Shown here piece by piece: positions 47,208 through 58,501 of a DNA stretch of 64,000 bases. The notes under the pieces were generated by a model. It searched no databases. It was not told the DNA's origin and was given only the letters and a program-made list of their open reading frames with translations. The position numbers were made by a program, and so were the translations under genes. Numbering within the stretch: the stretch's first letter is position 1; each line of letters starts with the position of its first letter. Location of the stretch: contig NC_016472.1 of NCBI RefSeq assembly GCF_000226095.1, positions 2,294,001-2,358,000 of the forward strand. The letters run 5' to 3'. Source of the DNA: Thermothelomyces thermophilus ATCC 42464. Its lineage: Eukaryota > Ascomycota > Sordariomycetes > Sordariales > Chaetomiaceae.

Positions 47208-48295
47208 TTTGTGTTAGATGTTTTGGTTTCTTCTAGTATGATCTAGTATGATGGTTGGAGATGTGGTGAACGTGGCAGAAGTTGGTTGATTTCAGAAGAG
47301 AGTTGGGAGGTTGTTATTATAAGATTGTAGTGAGGTGCTCGCCAGAGCTGCTTGGAATGAGGTGACAATGCCTTGCTGCTTATACACCGGCAGGAGGGAA
47401 GCACAAGGTGGGGTGAAGAGGGGTCAAGTCGAGATTGCGTCAACTTTAAAACAAGCGTTGCCAGATAGAAATGGCAGGATTGACCTCCGCTATTCCAAAT
47501 AATCTGACCTCCATTATTCCAAATTATAAGACCACCGCTATTTCAAATCTTGTGTTTTTTTCTTTTCTTTTCTTTCTTTTTTTGTAACTACGACAAGACT
47601 TCTTCAGGCCAGGACATGTGTAGATGACTGACTTAATATGTCAAGTCCCTCGGAGATCGAGGATGCAACGCACAATTACTTATAGGCCTGCGATGAATGG
47701 AAAAGTCGACACCTGACTTATGCAAAGTAAATGAAACACCCGAGTTGAAGTCACATGTGGGTGTCGCTCGAGGGCAGCTAGAACGGCAAGCAGACCATAG
47801 TAATTATACTTTACACATTCTCCTGTAGCAACAGAGAGCTGCGGTTACCTTAGCGGGCATTTCAATTTCCCGACTAGTCCGAGGGCATCAGAGCGGAGGG
47901 TGAGAAAGTGCGGAAACAATTGTCACTTGTTTGTCTCGAAATCTACTCCCGGCTCACTGACAGATACCTGGTGTTGTCAAGGTTTGGAGTCTCAATCAAG
48001 AGCGTGACACCACTGCTGGCAACTGCAACGCTAATTTGGGGTCCTTGTTACGAAGTCCATCAATATGGCCCCTATTACGGCAATTTCATCCTGGTTAGTA
48101 CTCATATCCCGAGTCCCCTCCGTAAAGCTCACACAACCCGCCGCCAATCACCGACTACTACTACCCCCGTCCTCAACACTCTGAACTTCTATCACGACAC
48201 GGGGAACCTTCGAGGTGCACATGCTGCTGGGACAACAAATACGAGATCGCGGATAATTTCGCAGGAATTCGCTTTATTTAACATTGGCGGAGCGG
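47208..48295. other. Intergenic, DsbA-like upstream / Nog2 3' region
   Basis: A 1.09 kb stretch with no gene. It holds the three 24-bp repeats (47482-47553) followed by a T/TTTC-rich run to about 47584. An open frame reaching in from 47908 overlaps Nog2 on the opposite strand and has no family motif. Confidence 0.55.
47482..47553. repeat. Three imperfect 24-bp direct repeats upstream of the DsbA-like gene
   Basis: Copies lie at 47482-47505, 47506-47529 and 47530-47553. Each starts GACC and carries a TATTCCAAAT-like core (TATTTCAAAT in the third). The period is exactly 24, with several mismatches between copies. They lie 275-346 bp upstream of the DsbA-like start. Confidence 0.85.
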
Positions 48296-50714
48296 CTACC
48301 TCGCCTTCTTGCGCTTCTTCTGAGCGGGCGGGCCCGACTCGTCCTCTGACGGGAGTATGTCGCTGGCACCCTCTATGTCGACGTCAGAATCGGCATCTTC
48401 CTCGTCGTCCTCCTCTGAGTCTTCTTCATCCTGGGAGCCTTCCTCCTCCTCCTCCTCCTCCTCCTCGCTCGAGCCGTCCAGGGGTATCATATCTTCAGCG
48501 CCTTCTGTCTCGCCCGCTCCTCCAGGCTCATCTTCTCGCTCGGATTCGCTGTCGCTCGAAAAGCCCGAAAACTCCTCATCTTCTTCCTCGTCATCCTCTT
48601 CTTCCTCAGCGGCTACGGTTGAGCCAGCTAATGAGGGGTCGGCAGCACTCTCGCTCTCCTCGCGTTTCCGCTTCAGAGGCATCTCGCCGAGCCGCCCTTG
48701 TCTGCCTTCAATGACGGCATCGTCACCGTCCTCCATTGCCGGAGCCGGCGTGAACCACGGAATCTTGCCGCGCATGAAGTCATTGAGAACCATCTTGGCA
48801 ACACCGTCAACATCCGGCTCTCCGCCCTTGAGCAGCCTGCCGGACTTTCTGGCCATGAGTTCGAGGAACTCCATGTGGTCTTTCCAGCCCTTAAGCTCAT
48901 ACGTCCTCTCCATGTGGTGCAACTTGACCTTCTTCAACACGGCGGGGATGTATTGTTCCGGGTTCTCAACGTTTTCCACACGGACGACACCGCGGAGCAG
49001 GAGATCCTGCGGGGTATCGTGCTGATTTGGCGGCACAATACCCGGGCAGTCGATAAGATAGATCCTCTTCATTAGTGTGACATACTGCCAGACCTTGGTT
49101 TCACCGGGGATGGGTGCAACCTTGGCGACGGCCTTGCCACGAAGAGCGTTGATGATGCTCGACTTGCCGACGTTCGGGTAGCCCACCAAGCCGACACTGA
49201 TTTGTTTCCGGTCCTTGTGTAGAATGCTGAACTGTCTGAGGAGATCAATCAAAGAACCCCGGCCAAAAGGGTTCTTGATGCTCGACCGCATGGCACAAGT
49301 GGGGTGATCCTTTTGAAGCACTCGGATCCAAGCGGCCTATATCAGTCAGCACCCGAAGAGTTACAATAAGCTGATGAAGCGGTGGAAATGTGTGAATCAT
49401 CACTAAGAAGACGGCCATTTGCTATCCAAGACGGAGAGTGGCAGCCTTCAACTCGTCTGAAACACGTCCGGTATCCGGCGATAGGACTCCAAAACGGAGC
49501 CTATCAATCCCTGATCTGAAGACCAGACCAAGGACGTTGGAAATGGAATCATTCTCCCAGGGATGTAACGGACGTTCTTCCATCAAGCATAGAGATGCGG
49601 GAGTGTCCTGACGATAGCCCTGGGGCCAGGCAAAGCTGACCGAGAGGTGACACGGTGATGCGAAACAACGAAAGGTGCTTACCGCTGTGCTTGACGGGAC
49701 CAGGTCAATCTTGTTCAATACGAACACGAGATGTTTGTGGGGAGCTTCGGTAGCGAGGTACTTCTCGACATGGCGACTGCGAGGAGAAAAAAAAAAAGGT
49801 TAGCACAACGGATTCGAGTAAGCACGGGGTTTGTGCCTCACTTACCATCTTGTCCCCAGCGGATCTCGGGCATCCAAAACGTGGAGGATCACGTCTGAAG
49901 AATCGATCACCTTGTCTGGCAAGGCGTTAGCGAGTGTCTCCGAGTAGCAAAGGACGACAACAACGTACACAGCTCGTTCCAAATGCGCTTGGATTGGCCC
50001 TTGGTAAAGATGGCCTCCTTCGCCGTCGCCACGCTGAAATCCTCCTCCACCGGCTCATCACCCTCTGTCGCCGCAGATCCCGCAGCGCCGTTCAGCAACT
50101 TGATCTGCTCTTGACGGGCTTGGTATGAGTCAAGACTCTGCTCAGTGTGGTCGGCAAGCTCGTCGACGGTGTTGAAGCTCAGTTTCGGCCTCTTTCTTTG
50201 TGCCTTGGGTCCGAAGACCTCAGAGAAGGGCTCGCTCTCGATCGTCATTTTCGCCCGGTGTTTCTTAAGGCCGTCCTGGAGGCTGGGGCCGTCGCGGATC
50301 AAGCTCATGGGGAGCTTGTTGCTTTTCAGCAGGACCGTGTAAGGGTCCTTCTCCTTTTCAGCGATCGCCTCCCGGAACGACTTGAGCGTGTCCTGGGAAA
50401 TGACTCGAGTGTTGGTGAACCACTTCCGGTTCGGCTCAACAACAGCCTTGGGAACCTCCTTGCTCTGGAACGCGGCAGCCTTGACGATCTTGCCATCCTT
50501 GTTGCGTATGGCCTTTCCTTCCTTATACATGTTCAGGGTCTTGACCTTCTTGGCCGAGCGGTAGAAGTTCTCGCCCTTGACCTTGGGGTCGCCCTTCACC
50601 TTCCCCTCCCGCTCCATGCGGGCCTTCTCCTTCTTTGCTAAGGGGACATGTTAGCTGCCACTGAAGCCAAGCTTTGGAGGACTCCGAGAGCAGGTGAAAC
50701 GTACCGGTACCCAT
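48296..50714 (-). CDS. nog2: Nog2, circularly permuted GTPase of 60S ribosome assembly
   Basis: Predicted 627 aa in five exons: 50705-50714 (10 bp: ATG GGT ACC G), 49969-50637, 49846-49915, 49683-49776 and 48296-49336. It joins to MGTAKKEKARMEREGKVKG, the expected Nog2 start. The GTPase motifs come in permuted order: NKIDLVP (G4) in exon 4, then GYPNVGKSS (G1) and DCPG (G3) in exon 5. Other family runs are YRSAKKVKTLNMYKEGKAIR, VIDSSDVILHVLDARDPLGT and SIKNPFGRGSLIDLLRQF. The tail is acidic and then basic. Nog2 acts in nucleolar and nucleoplasmic maturation of the 60S subunit. Intron 4 (49337-49682, 346 bp) is several times longer than the other introns. Divergent from mS26. Confidence 0.95.
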
Positions 50715-51170
50715 TGTGGCAATTGTTCAATGCCGACAACTTGTGGTACGAGAAGGGCAAACAAAAAGAAAAAGAAAAAAAATCCCCGCCTGCGGAGTTT
50801 GCAATGGCCCAGCGGTCTTCCACTGGGAGAGGAACTGCGGAAGACGAGGAGAGAAGAAATTGAAGAGGACGTGGATGGAGGGCGAAGCGAGCCAAATGAA
50901 GTTTTTGGCGGGGTGGAGCTTTCAAAGTCTCATTTTGCGATAAAATTTGGCGGTGAGCGGCGGCATAATCGTACAGGGTCAGCTACGCTATGCCTGAACC
51001 AGACATGGCGCATTTCCTGCCCCGACGCCGAGCTTCAGAAATTCCCAACTTTCGAGGTTCACGTCTCTCGCGCCCGAGTCTGGATCTCGTCCTCGACCGC
51101 CCGTCCACCATAACCCGTTCGCGACTTGAATCTACCACGGGCCGGTCTTGCACGATTGCCAAAGAGAACA
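50715..51170. promoter_or_regulatory. Shared divergent promoter, Nog2 / mS26
   Basis: A 456 bp spacer between start codons of two ribosome-related genes. GCGATAAAATTT at 50937-50948 combines the core of a PAC-like site (GCGAT) with an RRPE-like AAAATTT; in yeast these two elements drive ribosome-biogenesis genes. The match is partial. An A/AAG-rich tract lies close to the Nog2 side (about 50759-50782). Confidence 0.45.
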
Positions 51171-52184
51171 ATGGCGCCTAAACTGGCCCGGCCGTCAATA
51201 TGCGGCCTCCAAGCCGCTCTCTCCGCGTGCCGCATCTCGACGACGTCGACGACGACGATGACGACGATTACGACGACGACGGCGGCAGCGGCAACGACGA
51301 CGGCAACAGTGACGACAAGGACATGCGCATCAGCATGGCGAGCATTCAGCACTACCCCTTCTATCTCTCAATCTCTCGCAGTTCCCCCGGAATCCCCGAA
51401 ATTTATCACCGTTCCGGAACCGCCACAGTCCGCCGAGCACAGGCTGCCCCCCATCAGGGGCCACCTTCCCGTGCCGCGCGACGTGTTTCCCAAGCGGGAT
51501 GGCAACCGCAAGGTGAAGCAGGAGTGGATTGACGCGGCGACTCCCGTCTCCAAGGCCGAGGCGGCCGGCGAGCCGCCAAAGTCGGAGGAGGAAGCCCGCC
51601 GGCGCGTCTTCGCCGCCGCGCGCCGCAAGGCCCTCGCCTCGGGCATCACGGGCCTCTACGTGCGCAAGACGCAGCGCCAGCAGCGCGTCCAGGCGCGCGC
51701 CGAGCGCCGGCGGAAGGCCAACCTCGCGGCCGCCACGGCGCCGGAGCGGCTCGACGACGTGCTCACGCGGCCCACCGTGCGCGCCTCGACCGCCCTCCAG
51801 ACCACCGTCATGCCCGACCCGGACCGCTTCGCCAAGGCCGAGGCCGCCCGCGAGCGGCACCGGCAGAAGACGGAGCTCAAGGCGGAGGCGCGGCGGGACG
51901 CCCTGGCGCAGCTGTACGTGGCGGCGCAGCAGTTCATCATCGACGAGGCCGAGCTCGAGGCCCGCGTCGAGGCCATCTTCACCCCCGACTACCACCGCGT
52001 CGGCGGCATCAACCGCGGGCAGAGCATCTGGGACCAGGACGCCGCGCCCGTCAGCGTCGCCGACCTCCAGGCCGAGATGCTGGGCACCTCGTCTAAGGCT
52101 ATCGACGCCAACAAGCCGGTTGCCATGAAGACGACCAAGAGGCAGAAGGCCGTGGCGGAGGAGTTGACCGGTGGCAAGCTGTAA
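51171..52184 (+). CDS. Mitochondrial small-subunit ribosomal protein mS26 (Pet123)
   Basis: A single exon of 337 aa starting MAPKLARPSICGLQ. The presequence is followed by a Thr/Ala-rich run of about 30 residues (STTTMTTITTTTAAAATTT) and then AWRAFSTTPS, a likely cleavage region. The diagnostic block is HRLPPIRGHLPVPRDVFPKR, followed by a long basic/acidic helical region (EARRRVFAAARRKALASGIT, then QRQQRVQARAERRRK), typical of Pet123/mS26. It ends RQKAVAEELTGGKL. It acts in the mitochondrial small subunit. The Thr/Ala run comes from an ACG/ACR triplet repeat and is likely variable. Confidence 0.88.
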   Translation: MAPKLARPSICGLQAALSACRISTTSTTTMTTITTTTAAAATTTATVTTRTCASAWRAFSTTPSISQSLAVPPESPKFITVPEPPQSAEHRLPPIRGHLPVPRDVFPKRDGNRKVKQEWIDAATPVSKAEAAGEPPKSEEEARRRVFAAARRKALASGITGLYVRKTQRQQRVQARAERRRKANLAAATAPERLDDVLTRPTVRASTALQTTVMPDPDRFAKAEAARERHRQKTELKAEARRDALAQLYVAAQQFIIDEAELEARVEAIFTPDYHRVGGINRGQSIWDQDAAPVSVADLQAEMLGTSSKAIDANKPVAMKTTKRQKAVAEELTGGKL

Positions 52185-52670
52185 AGGGGTTGGTGATGGG
52201 GGAAAGATGAGAAATATGTATATGTTTGCTCGAGGTGGGCAAGGAGTGAGAAGGGAGCAGCACACCAGGGCAGCTGGCCTTTTAACAGGGCCAATGTATC
52301 AAACCGTGTTATGGTATGTGTCTGTGTGTACAAATAGAAACAATGGGTCTCTTTCCAAATATATGCGTTGCAAGTGTTATCCTACGTACGGCGTTGGCCC
52401 TTTTGTGATGATATGGAGAAACCGTGTTGTCTGCAGAACATTTGTGTGCTCCTTCTAACGCCCCAAGTCCCAAAAGTTTACCGTAACTAACTACCAGTAT
52501 GCTCCCTGTGAAGCTGCGTCAGGCAGCAACACGACAGAACAAAACAAGTACCCATCTCTATCTCGCTCGTGATGCGTTCCCACGAAAATAGATAACCACA
52601 AGACTCTCCTTAAAAAAGATTCTCGGAAGGAAAACAAAATAAAAAAAATGGGGCAACCCCTTTCCCCTAA
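52185..52670. other. Convergent 3' region, mS26 / ABC transporter
   Basis: A 486 bp stretch with both 3' UTRs. AT-rich near the ABC end (about 52610-52650). Nothing coding is seen. Confidence 0.55.
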
Positions 52671-55600
52671 TTAGCGCCTCTCGACAAGCAACACGTGCAT
52701 CGCGCCGTATGCCAGCACGATAAAAACGGCTCCGAAGATCCCAAGGTTGATGATATCCGGCCACATCGCCTGGTTATCAAATCCAAAAGAGCTCAGGATC
52801 GCCGCACCGGGTACCGTGATATCGATGCCGATCTTGTGATCGATCAGCGTCAGCTGCGTGACCTCGTTGACAATCAACGCCTCGAAGCCGTAGTGGAAGA
52901 TGGACAGCCACTGCAGCCACAGGGCGGCGGGCGGGATAGCGTTGTGATTCAGGAGCAGGCCGGCGAACAGCAGGCTGAAGAGCATGACCAGGCTCCCGAT
53001 GAGGTTGGCCACGCCGCCGTCTTTGCAGACGATGCCGATAAACAGGCATATCGCGGCCGCGGCGAGGTTGAACAGCACCAGCACCAGCATAAAGATCAGG
53101 AACTTGTCCACCGAGGCAACGAGCCCCGTCATCGGGTAGACGATGGCGCCGAGCAGGATGGGCGGGATGATGCGCAGCGGGACAATGTCAAACAGCACCT
53201 TGGCGGCAAAGTACGTGACGGGCGAGTAGTATCCGTTGGCGCGCTCGCGGACAAACAGCAGACGCTCCTGGGAGAAGACGGAGAGGCTGGTGAGGGTGCT
53301 GAAGCCGAAGAGGGCGAGGATGAAGAAGAAGAGGCCGAGGCGGTTCTGGAAGCCGGCGATGTCCATGGACAGCCCGTAGAAGAGGTAGCCCGCAAAGACG
53401 GCCAGCAGGATGGCGATGGCGTAGTGCGTGAGCATAAGCATCGGGTTGCGGTAGAGGTTGCGCCAGGTGCGCCGGGAGAGCAGCACGAACTGTCGCCAAT
53501 AGCCGATACGTGCGTAGCCGCGGCCCATGGTGGGAGTGCTGTTGTTGTTGATGTTGGGACCATCGACCGAGTAGCCGTTGGAGTTCTGGCCGTTAGTGCT
53601 AACCGCTGCGGCGATGGCTTGCTGAATCTCGTCGTGCGTGTTTCCCGCAATGTCGGACTGGATATAGGAGCGCACGAGAATGTCGAGGTCCGTGCCGGTG
53701 GACGCTGGAGGCAGCAAGTCGTCATGCTCGTCGAGGTTGTGCGGTGGCACGCGGTGAGGCGTCTGCTGAAGTCTGTAAGCCCCGATCTCGTCCCCGGCGT
53801 CCGAAGAGGCGGCCGTGTCTACAGGTTGCTTGCGGCGGGTGAAGAGCTCTCGTTCCTGCCTGAGCCGCACAGAATCATGCCGCCGGCTTCTCGGACGGGA
53901 CGGGGATGCGTCCACCGTGCTGTCGTCGCCGGCGCTGCCGCCGGAGATGCTCGCGATGGACTTGACTGCCCTGGTGCTGCTAGGACCAACGCTCGCCACG
54001 TCTGCCGAGATAGTGCCATCGTCAAAGGAGGTGGTGGAGCCGGCATGCATGGTCAGATCCACGAGGTAATCCGCAATGTTGAACCCGGGCGGGCAGCTGT
54101 ATCCTATACGGTCGAAGTAGTCCTGGCACTGATGCAGCGGGCCGGAGTAGACCGTCTTCCCCTGAGCCAGCAGGATGAGGCGGTCGAAGAGCGCGACAAT
54201 GTTGGATCTGGGCTGGTGGATGGTGAAAATGACGGTGCGCTTATACGTCTTGGCGAGGGTGACCAGGCATTCAATGACATTATAGGCGTTGTAGGCGTCG
54301 AGGCCACTTGTGGGCTCGTCGAGGAAGAGGATGGAAGGACTCGTTACTAGCTCGCACGCAATGCTGACGCGCCGCTTCTCACCGCCAGAAATGCCGCGCC
54401 CCTTGCCCTCTTCGGATCCGATGAGCGAGTCTCGGATGTGGTAGATGCCCAGCTGCTTCTCTACCTCGAAGACTCTCTGCTCCTTGGCCGCGCGCGTCAT
54501 GTCCCGCGGGAGGCGAAGCAGGGCGCTCGTGAGGATGGTCTCGTGCACTGTCAAGGTAGGGAGCATCGTATCCTCTTGATCGACAAAGCCGGTGGCGTTC
54601 TTGTAGTCCGCATCGCTGACCTTCTCGCCATTGACGTAGAAGTCTCCGGACACGTGGCCGCGCTTGTTCTTGCGAGCAAGAATATCCAGAAACGTCGTTT
54701 TGCCCGCCCCCGAAGCGCCCATGATGGCGGTAAGCTCGCCGGGATGGGCCATGCCCTGGATGCCCGACAGGATATCCTTGCCGTTGAGGCTGTAGCAGAC
54801 GTTCTGGAAATACAGGGATGCCGGCTTGTGGTCCGTCATGAGCTTGATCGCCTCGTCGTCCGAGTCGTCCAGGTGAATCGGCCCATACTTGAACTGCCTT
54901 CTCGACAAGTACCAGGTCCCTAGAATGACGGCAACGAGAAAGAGCGAACAGCCGGCGATAACGCCGGCGATCAGTGGCGTGTTGATCTTGGGGATCTCGG
55001 GCGAGAATCCGGGCACCTCGGTGTGGTACAGACATTCTCCGGCGTTACAGGTGAGGAGGATGCTCATATCTCCGAACATGTCGCTAATCAGTTTGTTCAT
55101 TTCCGGCTCTTGGAACGCGCACTTCTTCGGTCCGCCGGCTAGTTGCTCGCAGCCGAAACTTGCGGGACCGCGGATCACTTCGACGAGGAATTCGGTGAGG
55201 TCGACAGAGCCGTTGGCGCCGCAGAGCATGCGGTCGGGGATACACTCGCAGCGGATCTTCTCGCACTTGTAGGACGTCGTGTTCTTCCCCGCAGAGGAAT
55301 CGAAGTCGGCGCTCGATTCGCACTCGTTCAGGTGGCACATGAAGGACTCCCGCTCATCAACCCAGACTACAAGACGTCAGCCGGAAGTAAGACAAAGAAC
55401 GGCGTGGGGTGAACCTACATTGAAAATCACACTCCCCAGACTCCTTCTCGCAGGTGAAGGTTACCTGGGGCACTTGGGTGCCAAGAAGATCCCGGATCGC
55501 CCTGTTTGTGACGTCGCACATCTGGTAGTTTTGCTTCACCACCTCGCCGCCGGTGTAGCAGACGCCACCGTCGCCCGTTTCCGTCATGGCATCGCATGCG

Positions 55601-56113
55601 CGGTCACTGGTGCACACGTTACAGTTGATGCCCGTCCATCCTTCGTCGCATTTGCAGGACTTCCCCTGCCGCGCCGGGCGGTTCTGGCCTCGGGGAAGGG
55701 AGCCGCAGACTGTTTTGTGTGTCTAGGTGAGCTTGGATTCCGTGCGCATACACATGGGCGAGGCTCTCTAACGTACGGGGTTCGAGACAGTTGTCGCCGC
55801 CAAAGCCCGCCGGGCAGTCGCACTTTCCGGTGTACCCATTGCACGGGGCGAACTGGCCACAGCTGTTGATAGGAAGATTGCAGTTAAAGCTGCGAGGGAC
55901 AAACATCGTCAGCAAGAGCCGGGTCCCCCGGGGGGGGGGGGGGGGGGGGGAACAGGTGGTGCCATACCACGGAGGACAGTCCTTGGGACGGTCTGCCATC
56001 AGTGCTGCTTGTGCCTGTAGCATGTCGGCTGACGTGTAGTTGTTGTAAGCCGAGGCGACGCATGACAGCGACAGCGCCGTGACAACGAGCGCACGCGATA
56101 GTCGGGTCGCCAT
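52671..56113 (-). CDS. ABCG-type transporter with Cys-rich EGF-like ectodomain (ADP1-like)
   Basis: Predicted 1081 aa in four exons: 55968-56113, 55777-55889, 55419-55709 and 52671-55366. A signal peptide (residues 1-22, ending VASA) leads to a Cys-rich ectodomain with EGF-like runs [20 protein letters not shown] and [12 protein letters not shown]. One membrane helix lies at about 314-337 ([20 protein letters not shown]). The nucleotide-binding domain has Walker A GASGAGKT (about 400), the signature ISGGEKRR (about 509), Walker [14 protein letters not shown] (about 530) and the H-loop TIHQPRSN. A Ser-rich linker follows, then six C-terminal helices ([15 protein letters not shown] onward). It is a half-size transporter, NBD before TMD, matching yeast Adp1, whose substrate is unknown. 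It probably dimerises. Confidence 0.93.
55930..55950. repeat. G21 homopolymer in an ABC-transporter intron
   Basis: A run of 21 G on the plus strand (C in the transcript), inside intron 1 (55890-55967). It sits in the middle of the intron, next to a GGGGG on the transcript side. Length may be a sequencing artefact. Confidence 0.85.
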
Positions 56114-57221
56114 GCTGGCGGAGGGCGGTCGAATGTTGCCTGATGATGAAAGATCCGCGGCAGTCAAGCCGGCGATATGCGGGAGGAGAGCGCAGCTGCC
56201 TTGGTTGTTGGGACACCCAGGTCGGGGAACGCCGTGCCGAGGACCGCAACCAACCCCACGAATGAACACAAGCCCCCGGCTTCCCAGCTTTCGGAAGACT
56301 CTCAGCGAGAGGCCTACGCCACGCTTGGCGGCGAGCTTCAAAGGCCAGTCAGTTAGTAAACGCGAAGGGGACGAATAACGGTATTTGGCGCATACCAAAG
56401 GAATGAATCAAGAGTCGGGAGGAGGAACAAGAGTTGCCAAAGCGGCTGCCTCGGTGCCTGTCGGGGTTGGTTGACAGGTAAACAGGCGGAGAAGCGTGGC
56501 ACGCCGATGATGTCGCTGTGGGGCTAGTGTACCATAGTAGTCCGTAGTTACGGCGCAGCGACCCCCAGAAAGCAGGGCAGATGACCAGGGGTTCGGGGGT
56601 TCCCATTGCAACGCGCTCAGGTGCTGGAGGGTCGAACCAGGGTGGATCCTTCGGTGCCAAATTGAGCATTTGGTTGGTCAAAATTCTGGAGTACCTTCCT
56701 GTTTCTACACATCCTGGGGTAACGGGAGCCAGGTAAGAGGGTTTCCGATAGCACTTCTTGCTATTGACAAGCACATGTATTTGTATGCAGTGTAGGTAAG
56801 TATTATACGGCTTGTCTGGATGACGAGCCCACCGGAAGACGACAAAAGAAGACAAAGAGAAAAAGTTTCATACTTGTAGATTGCTCATGTATCCATGCCC
56901 ACCAAAATGCTGCGGAATTTTCTCAATCATGTTTTCCGGAGGGCGCATGTGGATGCGAGGTGCGGGTGGTGAACCCCGCCTCCTCCACCGGTCTTGAGTA
57001 TACGCCTTTAGTATACGCCTTTAGTATACGCCTTTAATATACGCCTTGAGTCTAAGTATGTACAATGCCAAAAATCGTGGTAGCTACAACACGACGAGGT
57101 CTTGGGTAAATATCCTGTCTTTGGCCTCTGCTTCGTCTCCTTCTCCTTCCCCCTCTTCTTCTTTTGTAAAAGTAAAGAGTGAAACCAATCACTTAAGTCA
57201 CTTCGCATTAAAGTTGACAAC
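56114..57221. promoter_or_regulatory. Divergent intergenic region, ABC transporter / aminotransferase
   Basis: A 1.1 kb gap between two start codons. It contains a 4 x 13 bp tandem repeat (56998-57049), a C/T-rich run at about 57134-57166 near the aminotransferase start, and no recognised coding sequence. A weak open frame continues upstream of the ABC start but carries no family motif. Confidence 0.5.
56998..57049. repeat. Four 13-bp tandem repeats upstream of the aminotransferase
   Basis: Copies of GTATACGCCTTTA at 56998-57010, 57011-57023 and 57024-57036, with a fourth, diverged copy (ATATACGCCTTGA) at 57037-57049. They lie 173-224 bp upstream of the aminotransferase ATG. Each unit contains GTATAC, a perfect palindrome. 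Confidence 0.9.
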
Positions 57222-58501
57222 ATGGTCCAAGTCGAGCCCTTCGAAGTCGAGCAATGGATGGACCGTTATGAGACCACGCCCGGTGTTATCAACATCGCCG
57301 AGACATGCTGTGCCTCCGTCTCGCTTGACGGTCTTGTGCGCATGTGCGAAGACAAGGAGGCACCGGGGCCTCTCTCACTCTCGAACAAATTGACCTACGG
57401 CGCCATCCTCGGCTCGGAGACGCTTCGTCAGCGCATCGCAGCTCTCCATGACCGGGCGTCCGACGTCGAACCGCTCCCGAGCGAGAACGTCCTAGTCACC
57501 CAGGGGGCCATTGGCGCGAACTTCCTTACACTGTACACCCTGGTGGGACCGGGCGACCATGTTATTTGCGTGTATCCCACCTACCAGCAGCTGTATGCCG
57601 TTCCCAAGAGCCTCGGGGCGGAGGTGTCCCTGTGGAAGTTGAAGGCGGAAAGAGGGTATGTGCCGGACGTCAGCGAGCTGGGAGGGCTCGTCAAGGACAA
57701 CACCAAAGTACATACAACCGCCCAGTTCGCTCCTCCAACTCTGATCAACCCAGAGGCTGACAGGACACCCAGATGATCATCCTCAACAATCCCAATAACC
57801 CCACGGGCAGCACCATTCCCAAGTCCGTCCTCTCGCAGATTGTCGCCTCCGCAAGAGAGCGAGGCATCATCATCTTGTGCGACGAGGTCTACAGCCCGCT
57901 ATATCACTCCCTCCCTGAGGGGCAAGAAGCACCTCCCTCCGTCCTCGCCTTCGGCTACTCCAAGACCATCGCCACGGGCTCCATGTCCAAGTCCTTCTCC
58001 CTCGCCGGCATCCGCATCGGTTGGATCGCCTCCCGCGACCGGGCCATCATCGGCGCCGTGGCCGCCGCGCGCGATTACACCACCATCAGCGTGTCGCAGC
58101 TCGACGACCAGGTCGCCAGCTACGCGCTCTCCGAACCCGTCCTGCGGCCGCTGCTGGCGCGGAACCTGGAGCTCGCGAGGACCAACCTGGGCTTGCTGAG
58201 CGCCTTTGTAGACAAGTACGCCCGGGTCTGCTCGTGGGTGAAGCCGACAGCAGGGACGACCGCACTGGTGCAGTTTAGGAATGAGGACGGAGTGCCGATG
58301 GATGACTCCAGCTTTGCCCTGAACGTGTTGAACAAGACAAAGGTCTTGTCTGTGCCCGCCAGTACCTGCTTTGGCCTGCGGACGGACTTTAAAGGGTGCG
58401 TGAGGATAGGCTACGTGTGTGAGTCTGAGGTGCTGGTGAAGGGACTAGAGGAGCTGGGTCGGTATATCGACGAGCACCTGCTGAGGAAGATTCCGAACTG
58501 A
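57222..58501 (+). CDS. PLP-dependent class I aminotransferase
   Basis: Predicted 404 aa. Exon 1 is 57222-57707, the intron is 57708-57772, and exon 2 is 57773-58501. The fold-type I signature shows in VTQGAIGANFLTLYTLVGPG, ILNNPNNPTGSTIPKSVL, IILCDEVYSPLYHS and GSMSKSFSLAGIRIGW, where K235 binds PLP. The N-terminus lacks any presequence, so it is probably cytosolic. The closest type is a stand-alone fungal aminotransferase resembling capreomycidine-synthase-like or tyrosine/aspartate-type enzymes; the sequence does not fix the substrate. No biosynthetic partner lies nearby. Four 13-bp repeats lie upstream. Confidence 0.9.

Noticed and set aside
47908-48714. 268-aa open frame on the plus strand
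   Set aside because: Its second half is antisense to the acidic Nog2 tail; the first half has no motif.
52695-54350. 551-aa open frame on the plus strand
   Set aside because: Antisense to the ABC transporter; composition is a mirror of its codons.
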